In this document: positions 1 through 7,086 of the stretch, piece by piece
Position numbering within the stretch: position 1 is the first letter of the stretch
How the letters are laid out: every line of letters begins with the position of its first letter
Assembly: GCA_020439505.1 (NCBI GenBank)
Contig: JAGQSO010000244.1
Coordinates: 1 to 41,269 of the forward strand
Direction of reading: 5' to 3'
DNA from: Acidimicrobiales bacterium
GTDB lineage: Bacteria > Actinomycetota > Acidimicrobiia > Acidimicrobiales > Iamiaceae
DNA length: 41,269 nt
The notes under the pieces: model-generated
The model's database searches: none
Told to the model about the DNA's origin: nothing
The model's input: only the letters and a program-made list of their open reading frames with translations
Position numbers and translations under genes: made by a program

Positions 1-437
1 CCTTCGTGTTGGACCGCTAGGTCGTGGACCTCGCCGATCACGATGTCGTGGTCACCGGCGGCGTGGACGGTTTGGATGGTGCAGTCGATCCAAGCCAGCG
101 CACCGGCGAGGCGGGGCTCCCCCAACGGGGAGCGATCCCACCCGATGGAGGCGAACTTGTCGGGATCCTTGGAAGCGAACACCCGCGACACCGGCTCCTG
201 ATCGGCGGCCAACACGTTGATGCAGAACTGACCGTTCTCGCGCAGCTTGGGCCAGGTCGACGAACCGTGTCCGGCGCAGAACCCCACGAGGGGCGGCTCC
301 AGGGAGATCGAGAAGAACGACCCCACCGCCAGACCGACCGGCTGGCCCTCGTGATGGCCTGCCACCACGCAGACACCGGTTGGGAAGTGGCCCAGCACCT
401 GACGGAAGCGGGCGCTGTCGAAGGCTGACTCGGTCAT
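1..437 (-). CDS. Flavin reductase-like domain protein (3' end outside window)
   Basis: Reading from the ATG at 437 gives 145 codons without a stop up to the window edge, so the C-terminus is missing. The N-terminus (MTESAFDSARFRQVLGHFPT, then GVCVVAG) and the later NGQFCINVLAADQ and SKDPDKFAS segments are typical of the FMN-binding split-barrel flavin reductases (DIM6/NTAB/HpaC type). These supply reduced flavin to a partner monooxygenase, or act as small NAD(P)H:flavin oxidoreductases. The exact partner cannot be told from the window. A perfect inverted repeat at 461-477 lies 24 bp upstream of the start and may be its operator. The opposite-strand open frame over the same bases has no recognisable protein features. 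Confidence 0.85.
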   Translation of the reverse strand, partial: MTESAFDSARFRQVLGHFPTGVCVVAGHHEGQPVGLAVGSFFSISLEPPLVGFCAGHGSSTWPKLRENGQFCINVLAADQEPVSRVFASKDPDKFASIGWDRSPLGEPRLAGALAWIDCTIQTVHAAGDHDIVIGEVHDLAVQHE

Positions 438-460
438 GTTGGTTGCGTCTCCGGGAGTTA

Positions 461-477
461 TCTGACGAGCCGTCAGA
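461..477. promoter_or_regulatory. Palindrome TCTGACG-N3-CGTCAGA, candidate TetR-type operator
   Basis: Seven-base perfect arms separated by AGC. It overlaps the stop codon of the MBL-fold gene and sits just upstream of the flavin reductase start at 437. The same core (CTGACG-N3-CGTCAGA) recurs at 5068-5083 before the acyl-CoA dehydrogenase gene, which favours a shared regulator over a chance terminator. No T-run follows it on either strand. Confidence 0.45.
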
Positions 478-1321
478 CTAGGGCAGACGAGAGGGAGACC
501 GTCAGGCCCTCATGAGCGGCGAGCACCTCGCGCACCGATGTCCCCGCCGCCATCGCCCGGGACTCGACCAGGAGCCTGTCGATGGTGTCGTCGCCGTGAG
601 CCGGATCGTGGTGGAACAGCGCCAACCGTCGAGCGCCCGACGCCGCGGCAACCCGGACCGCGTAGTCCACCGTGCAGTGACCCCAGTCGGCCTTGACCGC
701 CAGTTCGTGGGGTTCGTACTGCGCGTCGTGGATCAGGAGGTCGGCGTCCCGGCACAGCTCCACCACCGACGGGGCGATGTAGGAGGGGTCTGCGGGCTCC
801 TGATGGTCGCTCACGTAGCAGACGACCAGACCGTCCACCTCCACCCGGTATCCGTAGGTGGGACCGGTGTGGGGTACGTCGGCGGCGGTGATGGAGGCCC
901 GCCCCCATGTGAGGCCCTCGGCGGGGAAGTCCGAGAAGGTGATGTCGCCCGCCAACGCCTCAGGGCCGACCGGGAAGAACGGCGGGCACATGAAGGTCCG
1001 GAAGGCGCGGTCGACGCTGCACCCTTCGCTGCGACCCTGGACCTGCAGCGACGAACCAGGCATGTGGATCGGGGTGAAGAACGGGAGCCCCTGCACGTGG
1101 TCCCAGTGCATGTGGGTGACCAGGGCCAGACCACGGAACGGTTCGGGTGATCCGAGGATGCTCTCGCCGTAGAAGCGCAGACCGGTTCCGAGGTCGAAGA
1201 TCACCGGGTCCAGTCCGGGGGCCTCGAGGGTGACGCAGGAGGTGTTGCCGCCGTAACGCCGATTGGCATCGCAGAAACAAGGCGTGGACCCTCTGACCCC
1301 CCAGAACGTTACGTTCACCAT
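473..1321 (-). CDS. MBL-fold metallo-hydrolase
   Basis: This is a 282-aa metallo-beta-lactamase-fold protein. The N-terminal FWGVRGSTP motif is characteristic of a soluble bacterial MBL subfamily related to RNase Z and cyclic-nucleotide phosphodiesterases. The metal-binding HMHWDH motif is at about residues 70-75. Later ligands are a His in DVPHTGP, an Asp in VSDHQ and a His in LFHHDPAHGDD, so the dinuclear zinc site looks complete. The ATG at 1321 is preceded by a good Shine-Dalgarno sequence (AGGAG, 7 nt spacing). There is no signal peptide, so it is probably cytoplasmic. The substrate cannot be predicted from sequence. It reads toward the flavin reductase with a 35-nt gap, so the two could be cotranscribed. 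Confidence 0.85.
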   Translation of the reverse strand: MVNVTFWGVRGSTPCFCDANRRYGGNTSCVTLEAPGLDPVIFDLGTGLRFYGESILGSPEPFRGLALVTHMHWDHVQGLPFFTPIHMPGSSLQVQGRSEGCSVDRAFRTFMCPPFFPVGPEALAGDITFSDFPAEGLTWGRASITAADVPHTGPTYGYRVEVDGLVVCYVSDHQEPADPSYIAPSVVELCRDADLLIHDAQYEPHELAVKADWGHCTVDYAVRVAAASGARRLALFHHDPAHGDDTIDRLLVESRAMAAGTSVREVLAAHEGLTVSLSSALV

Positions 1322-1380
1322 GTCGCTGCTCCTGGTACCCCCGGGCGCTCGACACGTTGGTCCAGCACCCTTAACGGCCG

Positions 1381-1421
1381 AACCGTAGTCAACGGTTCAC
1401 CGTCGGTCACCAGGTGTGACC
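1381..1421. promoter_or_regulatory. Two inverted repeats in a divergent promoter region
   Basis: AACCGT-N5-ACGGTT lies at 1381-1397 and GGTCAC-N5-GTGACC at 1405-1421. Both have perfect 6-bp arms and 5-bp spacers, and their centres are 24 bp apart. They lie between the divergent MBL-fold (start 1321) and alpha/beta hydrolase (start 1523) genes, where an operator would be expected. No regulator gene is adjacent, so binding is inferred only from symmetry and position. Confidence 0.35.
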
Positions 1422-1522
1422 CATTACCACCGTGACACCCACCGCTGTCTCCGAATCCGGTGATGCACCAGGAACGGGCACACCCGGCTTCATGACCGGC
1501 CCCCGGCGTGTACCGTCCGCCC

Positions 1523-2416
1523 ATGACCGACCAGGCCATCGCCCCGGGGACCATCACCGCCAACGGTCTCGAGTTCGGATTCCTCACGGTCGGTTCCGGA
1601 CCGCTGGCCCTGCTCCTCCACGGCTTCCCCGACAGCGCGTGGACCTGGCGCCACCTGATGGTCGACCTAGCCGAGGCGGGCTACCGCGCCGTCGCCCCCT
1701 TCCTGCGCGGCTACTCACCGACCGCGGTACCGGCCGACGGTCACTACCAGCCCGGAGCGGTGGCGGCCGATGCCAACGCCCTCCACGACGCATTGGGCGG
1801 TGGCGACGACGCCGTTCTGGTGGGCCACGACTGGGGTGCCCTGGCCAGCTACTCGGCCGCTGCCCACCAACCCGAACGCTGGAGCCGGGTGGTCACCGCC
1901 GCGGTGCCCCCACCGGCGACGGTGGCCGCCAGTTTCCTCACCTACGACCAGTTGCACCGCTCCTGGTACATGTTCTTCTTCCAGTCCCCCTTCGCCGACA
2001 TGGTCGTCCCCATGGACGACATGGCCTTCATCGACCGGCTGTGGGCCGACTGGTCCCCCGGCTACGACGCCTCCGAAGACCTCCCCCGCGTCAAGGCGGC
2101 CCTGGGCGGCAGCGGGAACCTGGCGGCAGCGATCTCCTACTACCGGGCGACGATCGGCACCGGGGCCCGGAGCGCCGCCTACGACGCCATCGAAGCCGCC
2201 GGGGCCGGCCCCATCCCCCAGCCGACCCTGTACCTGCACGGGGCTGACGACGGATGCATGGGTGCCGACATCCTCGCCTCCGACCAAGTCTTGGCCTCCC
2301 TCCCCCACCCCGAGTCGCAGATGGTCGTCGTCGAGGGCACCGGTCACTTCCTCCACCTCGAACGACCCGACGAGGTGAACAGGCTGATCCTCGATCATCT
2401 CGGCCGGTCGCGGTAA
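1523..2416 (+). CDS. Alpha/beta hydrolase, epoxide hydrolase/haloalkane dehalogenase type
   Basis: A 297-aa alpha/beta-hydrolase fold protein. The oxyanion-side motif HGFPDS is near residue 33. The nucleophile elbow reads GHDWG, with Asp103 in the nucleophile position, as in epoxide hydrolases and haloalkane dehalogenases rather than serine esterases. A cap-domain region follows (roughly residues 135-215). The late acid lies in LYLHGADDG and the catalytic His in GTGHFLHLERP, so the triad appears complete. The ATG at 1523 is preferred to an in-frame GTG at 1508. No signal peptide is seen. It likely hydrolyses an epoxide or carbon-halogen bond by an ester intermediate; the true substrate is unknown. 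Confidence 0.85.
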   Translation: MTDQAIAPGTITANGLEFGFLTVGSGPLALLLHGFPDSAWTWRHLMVDLAEAGYRAVAPFLRGYSPTAVPADGHYQPGAVAADANALHDALGGGDDAVLVGHDWGALASYSAAAHQPERWSRVVTAAVPPPATVAASFLTYDQLHRSWYMFFFQSPFADMVVPMDDMAFIDRLWADWSPGYDASEDLPRVKAALGGSGNLAAAISYYRATIGTGARSAAYDAIEAAGAGPIPQPTLYLHGADDGCMGADILASDQVLASLPHPESQMVVVEGTGHFLHLERPDEVNRLILDHLGRSR

Positions 2417-2461
2417 CGCCATGTCCTCACAATCCCCTCCCTCGGTGCCGACCGGGTGACG

Positions 2462-5071
2462 ATGGCGAAACGGTCGCCGAGGGGGGCGCTGCGACGCCTG
2501 GAGGACCGGACCGGATGGTCTCGGGACTGGACCTCGGACCGCCGCGTCCGGGAACGGCTCTTCTACCAGCGCTACGTCGTCGTCATCGGCCTAGCGGTGG
2601 TGATCGTCCTCCTTCCCGAGCTGCCCCACACGCTCGCCCTGGCGATCCTCGCAGTCGGCCTCTCGTTCAACGCCGCCGGTCACCTCACGTCACGACGCAC
2701 CGGCACCATTCCGACCTGGCTGTTCGCCACCGACCTAGCGGCGTGCATCGGGTTCCCGTTCGTCTTCCCGGTGACCCTCGTCCCCTGTGCGTTCATGGCC
2801 CTGACCGTGATCGCCATGGCTGCGGCCCTCAACGGCCTCGCCGTGGCCGCGGTCCTCGGAATCGTTGCCACCCTCGGCCTGGCCGCCGCTCAGGTCATCA
2901 CCGACGCGGAGGGAGGGGCGGTGGCGGTCATCGGCCTCGGGGCCACCGCGTTCGTCCTCACCGAGGCCATCGGTCGCCTGGGGGCCGAGCAGGCGGTCCT
3001 GCGTCAGCACCTCAACGACGTCATCGACGGACTCGACGCCGCCCTGTGGGTGCGCTCCGTCGGAGAGGGACGCATGGTGTTCGTGAACCAGCGGGCCGTC
3101 ACCATGTTGGGCTGGACCGAGGACCAGTGGCTGGAACCGGGGTTCTGGGAGGCACGCCTCCACCCCGACGACCAGGAGAACACCACCTCCACCCTGGAGC
3201 GGGCGGCGGCGCTGGGGGTCGACACCGACGTCACCTACCGGTTCCGAACCGCTGACGGACGTTGGGTGCACCTGCACGACCGGATCACCGCGGACGTGGA
3301 CAGCAGCGGCGACACCACGGTCCTGCGGGGCCTGAGCGTCGACGTATCGGAGAAGTTCCGCATCGAACAGCGCGTCAACCAGTACGCCGACATCGTCGAA
3401 CGCATCGACCTGGCCCTCCTCGTCCTACGGCTCGACGAGGGAGGCGAACCGACCCTGATCATGGACGGCGCCAACGCGGCGGCGAGCCGCCTCGTCCACC
3501 GCGACCTCCACCCTCTGATCGGTACCGCCTTGGAGGACGCCTTTCCGGCCCTGGCCGGATCCCGACTGCGGACACGGCTGGCGCTGGTGGTCGAACGGGG
3601 CGTACCGCTGCGCGTCGACGACCTGCTGGTACGCCCCACCCGAGGCGAGCCCCGCATCGTCACCCTCCGGGCCTTCCCCCTGACCGGCCGTTCGGTGGGG
3701 GTGTCCCTCCAGGATGTGACCGAAGCGGTCGCCGCCTCGGAGGCTCTGCGGCGCCAGGCCCTCTACGACAGCCTCACCGGCCTGCCCAACCGTCGACTTC
3801 TCGACGAGGAGCTCCACCGCACCCTCAACCGCGATCCCCTTCCGGGCGAGACCATCGCGCTGTTGATGATGGACCTCGACCAGTTCAAGGAGGTGAACGA
3901 CGCCCTGGGTCACCACGTGGGGGACCAGCTCCTGCGCAGCATCGGCGACCGCCTCACCAGCGAGCTGGACGACGCCCTGGTGGCCAGGCTCGGCGGCGAC
4001 GAGTTCGCGGTGGTGTTGTCGGGCCTGGTCGACGAGACCGACGCCCGCAGCGTCGCCGACCGGGTGCGCAAGACGCTCTCGGAACCGTTCATGTTGGAAG
4101 AGGTCCGCCTCCAGTCCAACGCCAGCATCGGCATCGCCCTGTACCCCGAACACGCCCGCGACGTGCCCACGCTCATCCAGCGCGCCGATGTCGCCATGTA
4201 CAACGCCAAGCGGGCCGGGACCGGGGTGGCGGTCTACGCGGCCGAACACGATCGCTCCAGCATCGAGCGACTCACCCTCATCGGCGACCTTCCCGATGCG
4301 GCGGACGCCGGCCAGTTCGTCCTCCACTACCAACCGTGCGTCGCGCTGCGCACCGGTGAACCGGTGCGGGTGGAGGCCCTCATCCGCTGGCAACATCCCC
4401 GCTTCGGCCTGTTGAGCCCGGACCGGTTCGTCGAACTGGCCGAGCTGTCGGGCGCCATCCAACCGATGACGCGCTGGGTGATCAGCGAAGGGCTGGGCGC
4501 GGTGCAGAAGTGGAGGGCTGCCGGGCACAAGCTGGGGTTGGCGGTGAACCTGTCGGTGAGGAACCTCTACGACCCCGACCTGGTCGACCATCTTCAGTGG
4601 GCGTTGATCGACCACGGTGTCAACGCCGGAGACCTGGTCTTGGAGCTGACCGAGACCGAACTGATGGACGACCCGTCGCTGGCCCAAGAGGTGTTCAAGG
4701 CGTTCGGGGATCTGGGGGTCAACACCGCCATCGACGACTTCGGTACCGGTTACTCGTCGCTCACCTATCTCCGCGACCTCCCGCTCCAAGAGATCAAGAT
4801 CGACAAGTCCTTCGTCGCCGAGATGCACCGACGTAGCGACGAGTTCACCATCGTCCGCTCCATGATCGACCTGGGCCACAACCTCGGCCTCGAGGTGGTG
4901 GCCGAGGGCATCGAACACGCGGATGACCTCCAGCTTCTCCGGCGACTGGGTTGCGATCTGGGTCAGGGCTATCACTTCAGCCGACCCCTTCCCTTCGACG
5001 AGCTCATGTCCTGGCTCGACGAGCACCACCCGGCTGCGCCGGAATCGACCAGCCAACGCCCCACCAACTGA
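2462..5071 (+). CDS. Membrane-bound PAS-GGDEF-EAL protein
   Basis: A protein of about 869 aa predicted to make and/or degrade cyclic-di-GMP at the membrane. Residues about 30-165 hold several hydrophobic helices. A PAS fold follows at roughly 180-300 (the conserved WVHLHDR region is visible), then a second degenerate sensor-like region. The GGDEF domain (ARLGGDEFAVVL) and the EAL domain (VEALIRWQHP) come last. In the EAL part the Asn, Glu, DDFGTGYSS, KIDKSF and QGYHFS motifs are all present, so phosphodiesterase activity is plausible. The inhibitory RxxD site before GGDEF is absent. An in-frame GTG at 2456 is an alternative start. The ligand of the sensor region is unknown. Confidence 0.93.
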   Translation: MAKRSPRGALRRLEDRTGWSRDWTSDRRVRERLFYQRYVVVIGLAVVIVLLPELPHTLALAILAVGLSFNAAGHLTSRRTGTIPTWLFATDLAACIGFPFVFPVTLVPCAFMALTVIAMAAALNGLAVAAVLGIVATLGLAAAQVITDAEGGAVAVIGLGATAFVLTEAIGRLGAEQAVLRQHLNDVIDGLDAALWVRSVGEGRMVFVNQRAVTMLGWTEDQWLEPGFWEARLHPDDQENTTSTLERAAALGVDTDVTYRFRTADGRWVHLHDRITADVDSSGDTTVLRGLSVDVSEKFRIEQRVNQYADIVERIDLALLVLRLDEGGEPTLIMDGANAAASRLVHRDLHPLIGTALEDAFPALAGSRLRTRLALVVERGVPLRVDDLLVRPTRGEPRIVTLRAFPLTGRSVGVSLQDVTEAVAASEALRRQALYDSLTGLPNRRLLDEELHRTLNRDPLPGETIALLMMDLDQFKEVNDALGHHVGDQLLRSIGDRLTSELDDALVARLGGDEFAVVLSGLVDETDARSVADRVRKTLSEPFMLEEVRLQSNASIGIALYPEHARDVPTLIQRADVAMYNAKRAGTGVAVYAAEHDRSSIERLTLIGDLPDAADAGQFVLHYQPCVALRTGEPVRVEALIRWQHPRFGLLSPDRFVELAELSGAIQPMTRWVISEGLGAVQKWRAAGHKLGLAVNLSVRNLYDPDLVDHLQWALIDHGVNAGDLVLELTETELMDDPSLAQEVFKAFGDLGVNTAIDDFGTGYSSLTYLRDLPLQEIKIDKSFVAEMHRRSDEFTIVRSMIDLGHNLGLEVVAEGIEHADDLQLLRRLGCDLGQGYHFSRPLPFDELMSWLDEHHPAAPESTSQRPTN

Positions 5072-5083
5072 CGCCGCGTCAGA
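5068..5083. promoter_or_regulatory. Palindrome CTGACG-N3-CGTCAG upstream of the acyl-CoA dehydrogenase
   Basis: Six-base perfect arms around CCG, overlapping the stop codon of the GGDEF-EAL gene and ending about 40 bp before the ATG at 5122. It matches the palindrome at 461-477 in both arms and in the following A. A TetR-family operator controlling the downstream gene is a reasonable guess. A short hairpin terminator is the alternative, but no T-run follows. Confidence 0.42.
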
Positions 5084-5121
5084 TAGCCCGGGGCCGGGGA
5101 CCGTCTATACGATCCAACGCC

Positions 5122-6720
5122 ATGACCGCACCCGATCTCGCTGCTGCCGCCACCGTCACCGAAATCGCCTCGGGCGTGGTGAAGGCTGCCACCCGTCGCC
5201 TGGCTGCCGCCGGCTCACTCGACGACCACCAGGTCCTGGCCTATGACCTGGCCCACGCCGCCGCTGCCGTGGCTACCGCCCAGGGCCTGTTGGAGTACGG
5301 CGCCAAGGGCGATCTGGAAGGCCGCATCACCTGTGCCTTCGTGGCCGACGCGGTGGGCGAGCTTGCTGGCAAGGTCTTCGGACGCGAAGCCGACTGGGGT
5401 GTGGACCCCGGTGCCCTCGACGCCACCCGCGAGTTCCTGGCCACCTACAGGGCCCCGGAGTTCCTGGCCGCCATCGACCAGGCTGGTCCCCGTCACCTCG
5501 ACGACGACTTCGAGCTGGTGCAGGACACCTTCCGCCGGTTCGCCGAGGAGAAGCTCAAGCCCATCGCCGAGCACATCCACCGCACCAACGGCGACATCCC
5601 CGAGGACATCATCGAGGGCCTAGCCGAGATGGGTGCCTTCGGGCTGTCGATCCCGAGCGAGTACGGCGGCTACGGCGAGGGCGGCGAGGGCGAGTACATC
5701 GGCATGGTGGTCGCCACCGAGGAGCTGTCGCGGGGGTCGCTGTGCGCTGGCGGCTCTCTCATCACCCGCCCCGAGATCCTGACCCGGGCCCTGATGGCGG
5801 GTGGGACCGAGGAGCAGAAGCAGGAGTGGCTGCCCAAGTTGGCCACCACCGAGGTCATGAACGCGGTGGCGGTCACCGAACCCGACTTCGGCTCCGACGT
5901 CGCCGGGGTGACGGTGTCGGCCACCCCGACCGAGGGCGGTTGGCTCATCAACGGCGTCAAGACCTGGTGCACCCTGGGTGCCCGGGCCGACGTGTTGTTG
6001 CTGCTGGCTCGGACCGACCCCGACAAGTCCCTCGGCCACAAGGGCCTGTCGATGTTCATCGTGCCCAAGGAGCGCGGTGACAGCCACGGTTTCGAGCTGG
6101 TCCAGCCGGCCGAAGGCGGCGCTCCGGGCGGCGGCAAGATGGAGGGCCGCCCGATCGACACCATCGGCTACCGGGGCATGCACTCCTATGAGATGGCCTT
6201 CGACAACTGGTTCGTGCCGGCCGACAACCTGATCGGCCTCGACGGCGGCATGGGCAAGGGCTTCTACTACCAGATGGCCGGGTTCGAGAATGGCCGTCTC
6301 CAGACCGCGGCCCGTGCCCTCGGCGTCATGCAGGCCGCCTACGAGGCGGCCCGTCAGTACGCCGAGGATCGCAAGGTGTTCGGCCAGCCCATCGGCAACT
6401 ACCAGCTCACCCAGGCCAAGCTCGGCCGGATGGCGGTGATCATCCAGTCCAGCCGCCAGTTCGCCTACGTGGTGGCCCGGCTGATGGCCAAGGGCGAGGG
6501 TTCGGCCGAGGCCTCGATGATCAAGGCATACGTGTGCAAGGCGGCCGAGTGGGTCACCCGTGAGGCCATGCAGATCCACGGCGGCATGGGTTACGCCGAG
6601 GAGTACGACGTGAGCCGTTACTTCGTCGACGCCCGGGTGCTGTCGATCTTCGAAGGTGCCGACGAGACCCTGTGCCTCAAGGTGATCGCCCGCCGCCTGG
6701 TGGCCGAAGCCGCCAGCTGA
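5122..6720 (+). CDS. mcd: Acyl-CoA dehydrogenase, probable (2S)-methylsuccinyl-CoA dehydrogenase
   Basis: A 532-aa FAD flavoenzyme. Residues about 1-130 are an extra helical N-terminal domain not found in ordinary 380-aa acyl-CoA dehydrogenases. Such an extension, with LLEYGAKGDLE and the IPSEYGGYGEGGEGEYIGM region, is what I recall of methylsuccinyl-CoA dehydrogenase from the ethylmalonyl-CoA pathway, which oxidises methylsuccinyl-CoA to mesaconyl-CoA. Flavin-binding AVTEPDFGSDVAG, the QIHGGMGYAEEY motif and the catalytic Glu in IFEGADETL are all visible. The ATG at 5122 was chosen because the frame upstream of it belongs to the preceding gene. The other ethylmalonyl-CoA pathway genes are not in the window, so the specific name is a strong guess, while the family is certain. 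Confidence 0.75.
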   Translation: MTAPDLAAAATVTEIASGVVKAATRRLAAAGSLDDHQVLAYDLAHAAAAVATAQGLLEYGAKGDLEGRITCAFVADAVGELAGKVFGREADWGVDPGALDATREFLATYRAPEFLAAIDQAGPRHLDDDFELVQDTFRRFAEEKLKPIAEHIHRTNGDIPEDIIEGLAEMGAFGLSIPSEYGGYGEGGEGEYIGMVVATEELSRGSLCAGGSLITRPEILTRALMAGGTEEQKQEWLPKLATTEVMNAVAVTEPDFGSDVAGVTVSATPTEGGWLINGVKTWCTLGARADVLLLLARTDPDKSLGHKGLSMFIVPKERGDSHGFELVQPAEGGAPGGGKMEGRPIDTIGYRGMHSYEMAFDNWFVPADNLIGLDGGMGKGFYYQMAGFENGRLQTAARALGVMQAAYEAARQYAEDRKVFGQPIGNYQLTQAKLGRMAVIIQSSRQFAYVVARLMAKGEGSAEASMIKAYVCKAAEWVTREAMQIHGGMGYAEEYDVSRYFVDARVLSIFEGADETLCLKVIARRLVAEAAS

Positions 6721-6741
6721 CGCGTCCCCGACCTCGGGCGG

Positions 6742-7086
6742 TCAGGTGACCGCCCGACGGATGGAAACCGAGGACTGCCCGGCCTGGGCATCCGCCGCCG
6801 GCCAGGGGTCGACGGTCAGGGCCTCGACCACGGCCTCGTTGACCGCGGCCACGACAGCTCGCGGCGGTGACTCGCCGGCGTCGGGAAAGCGAACCAGGAC
6901 GTCACCGTCGCGACCGACCACGGCCAGAACCGTCCCCTCGGCTACAAGTTCGGCCAGGCGCGTCCCGGCGGGAGGACCGACGTCGCCGTCGATGTCGGAG
7001 CGGTGGCAAACCCAGCGAACCACCTCGGGGGTCGCGGTTCGTTCGACGTGGACCCGTGCGTAGCCCTGCCCGCCCGAACCGTTCAT
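6742..7086 (-). CDS. Small Nfu N-domain-like protein, third gene of the feo operon
   Basis: A 114-aa protein whose ATG (7086-7084) overlaps the feoB stop codon as ATGA, so it is translationally coupled to FeoB. The layout resembles the Nfu/NifU N-terminal scaffold domain (a TP-containing start, RWVC, then a hydrophobic segment VLAVVGRDGDVLVRF and a helical end). The resemblance is by eye and weak. It has one Cys, no membrane segment and no CxxC pair, so it is not a complete Fe-S scaffold and does not look like FeoC. Given its place it may help to hand over imported iron or regulate FeoB; this is inference. Confidence 0.65.
   Translation of the reverse strand: MNGSGGQGYARVHVERTATPEVVRWVCHRSDIDGDVGPPAGTRLAELVAEGTVLAVVGRDGDVLVRFPDAGESPPRAVVAAVNEAVVEALTVDPWPAADAQAGQSSVSIRRAVT

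Noticed and set aside
24..428. A plus-strand open frame at the left end
   Set aside because: The minus strand encodes an evident flavin reductase with conserved motifs over the same bases.
3425..5056. A 543-codon open frame opposite the GGDEF-EAL gene
   Set aside because: Shadow of a strongly supported gene; no domains or Shine-Dalgarno sequence.
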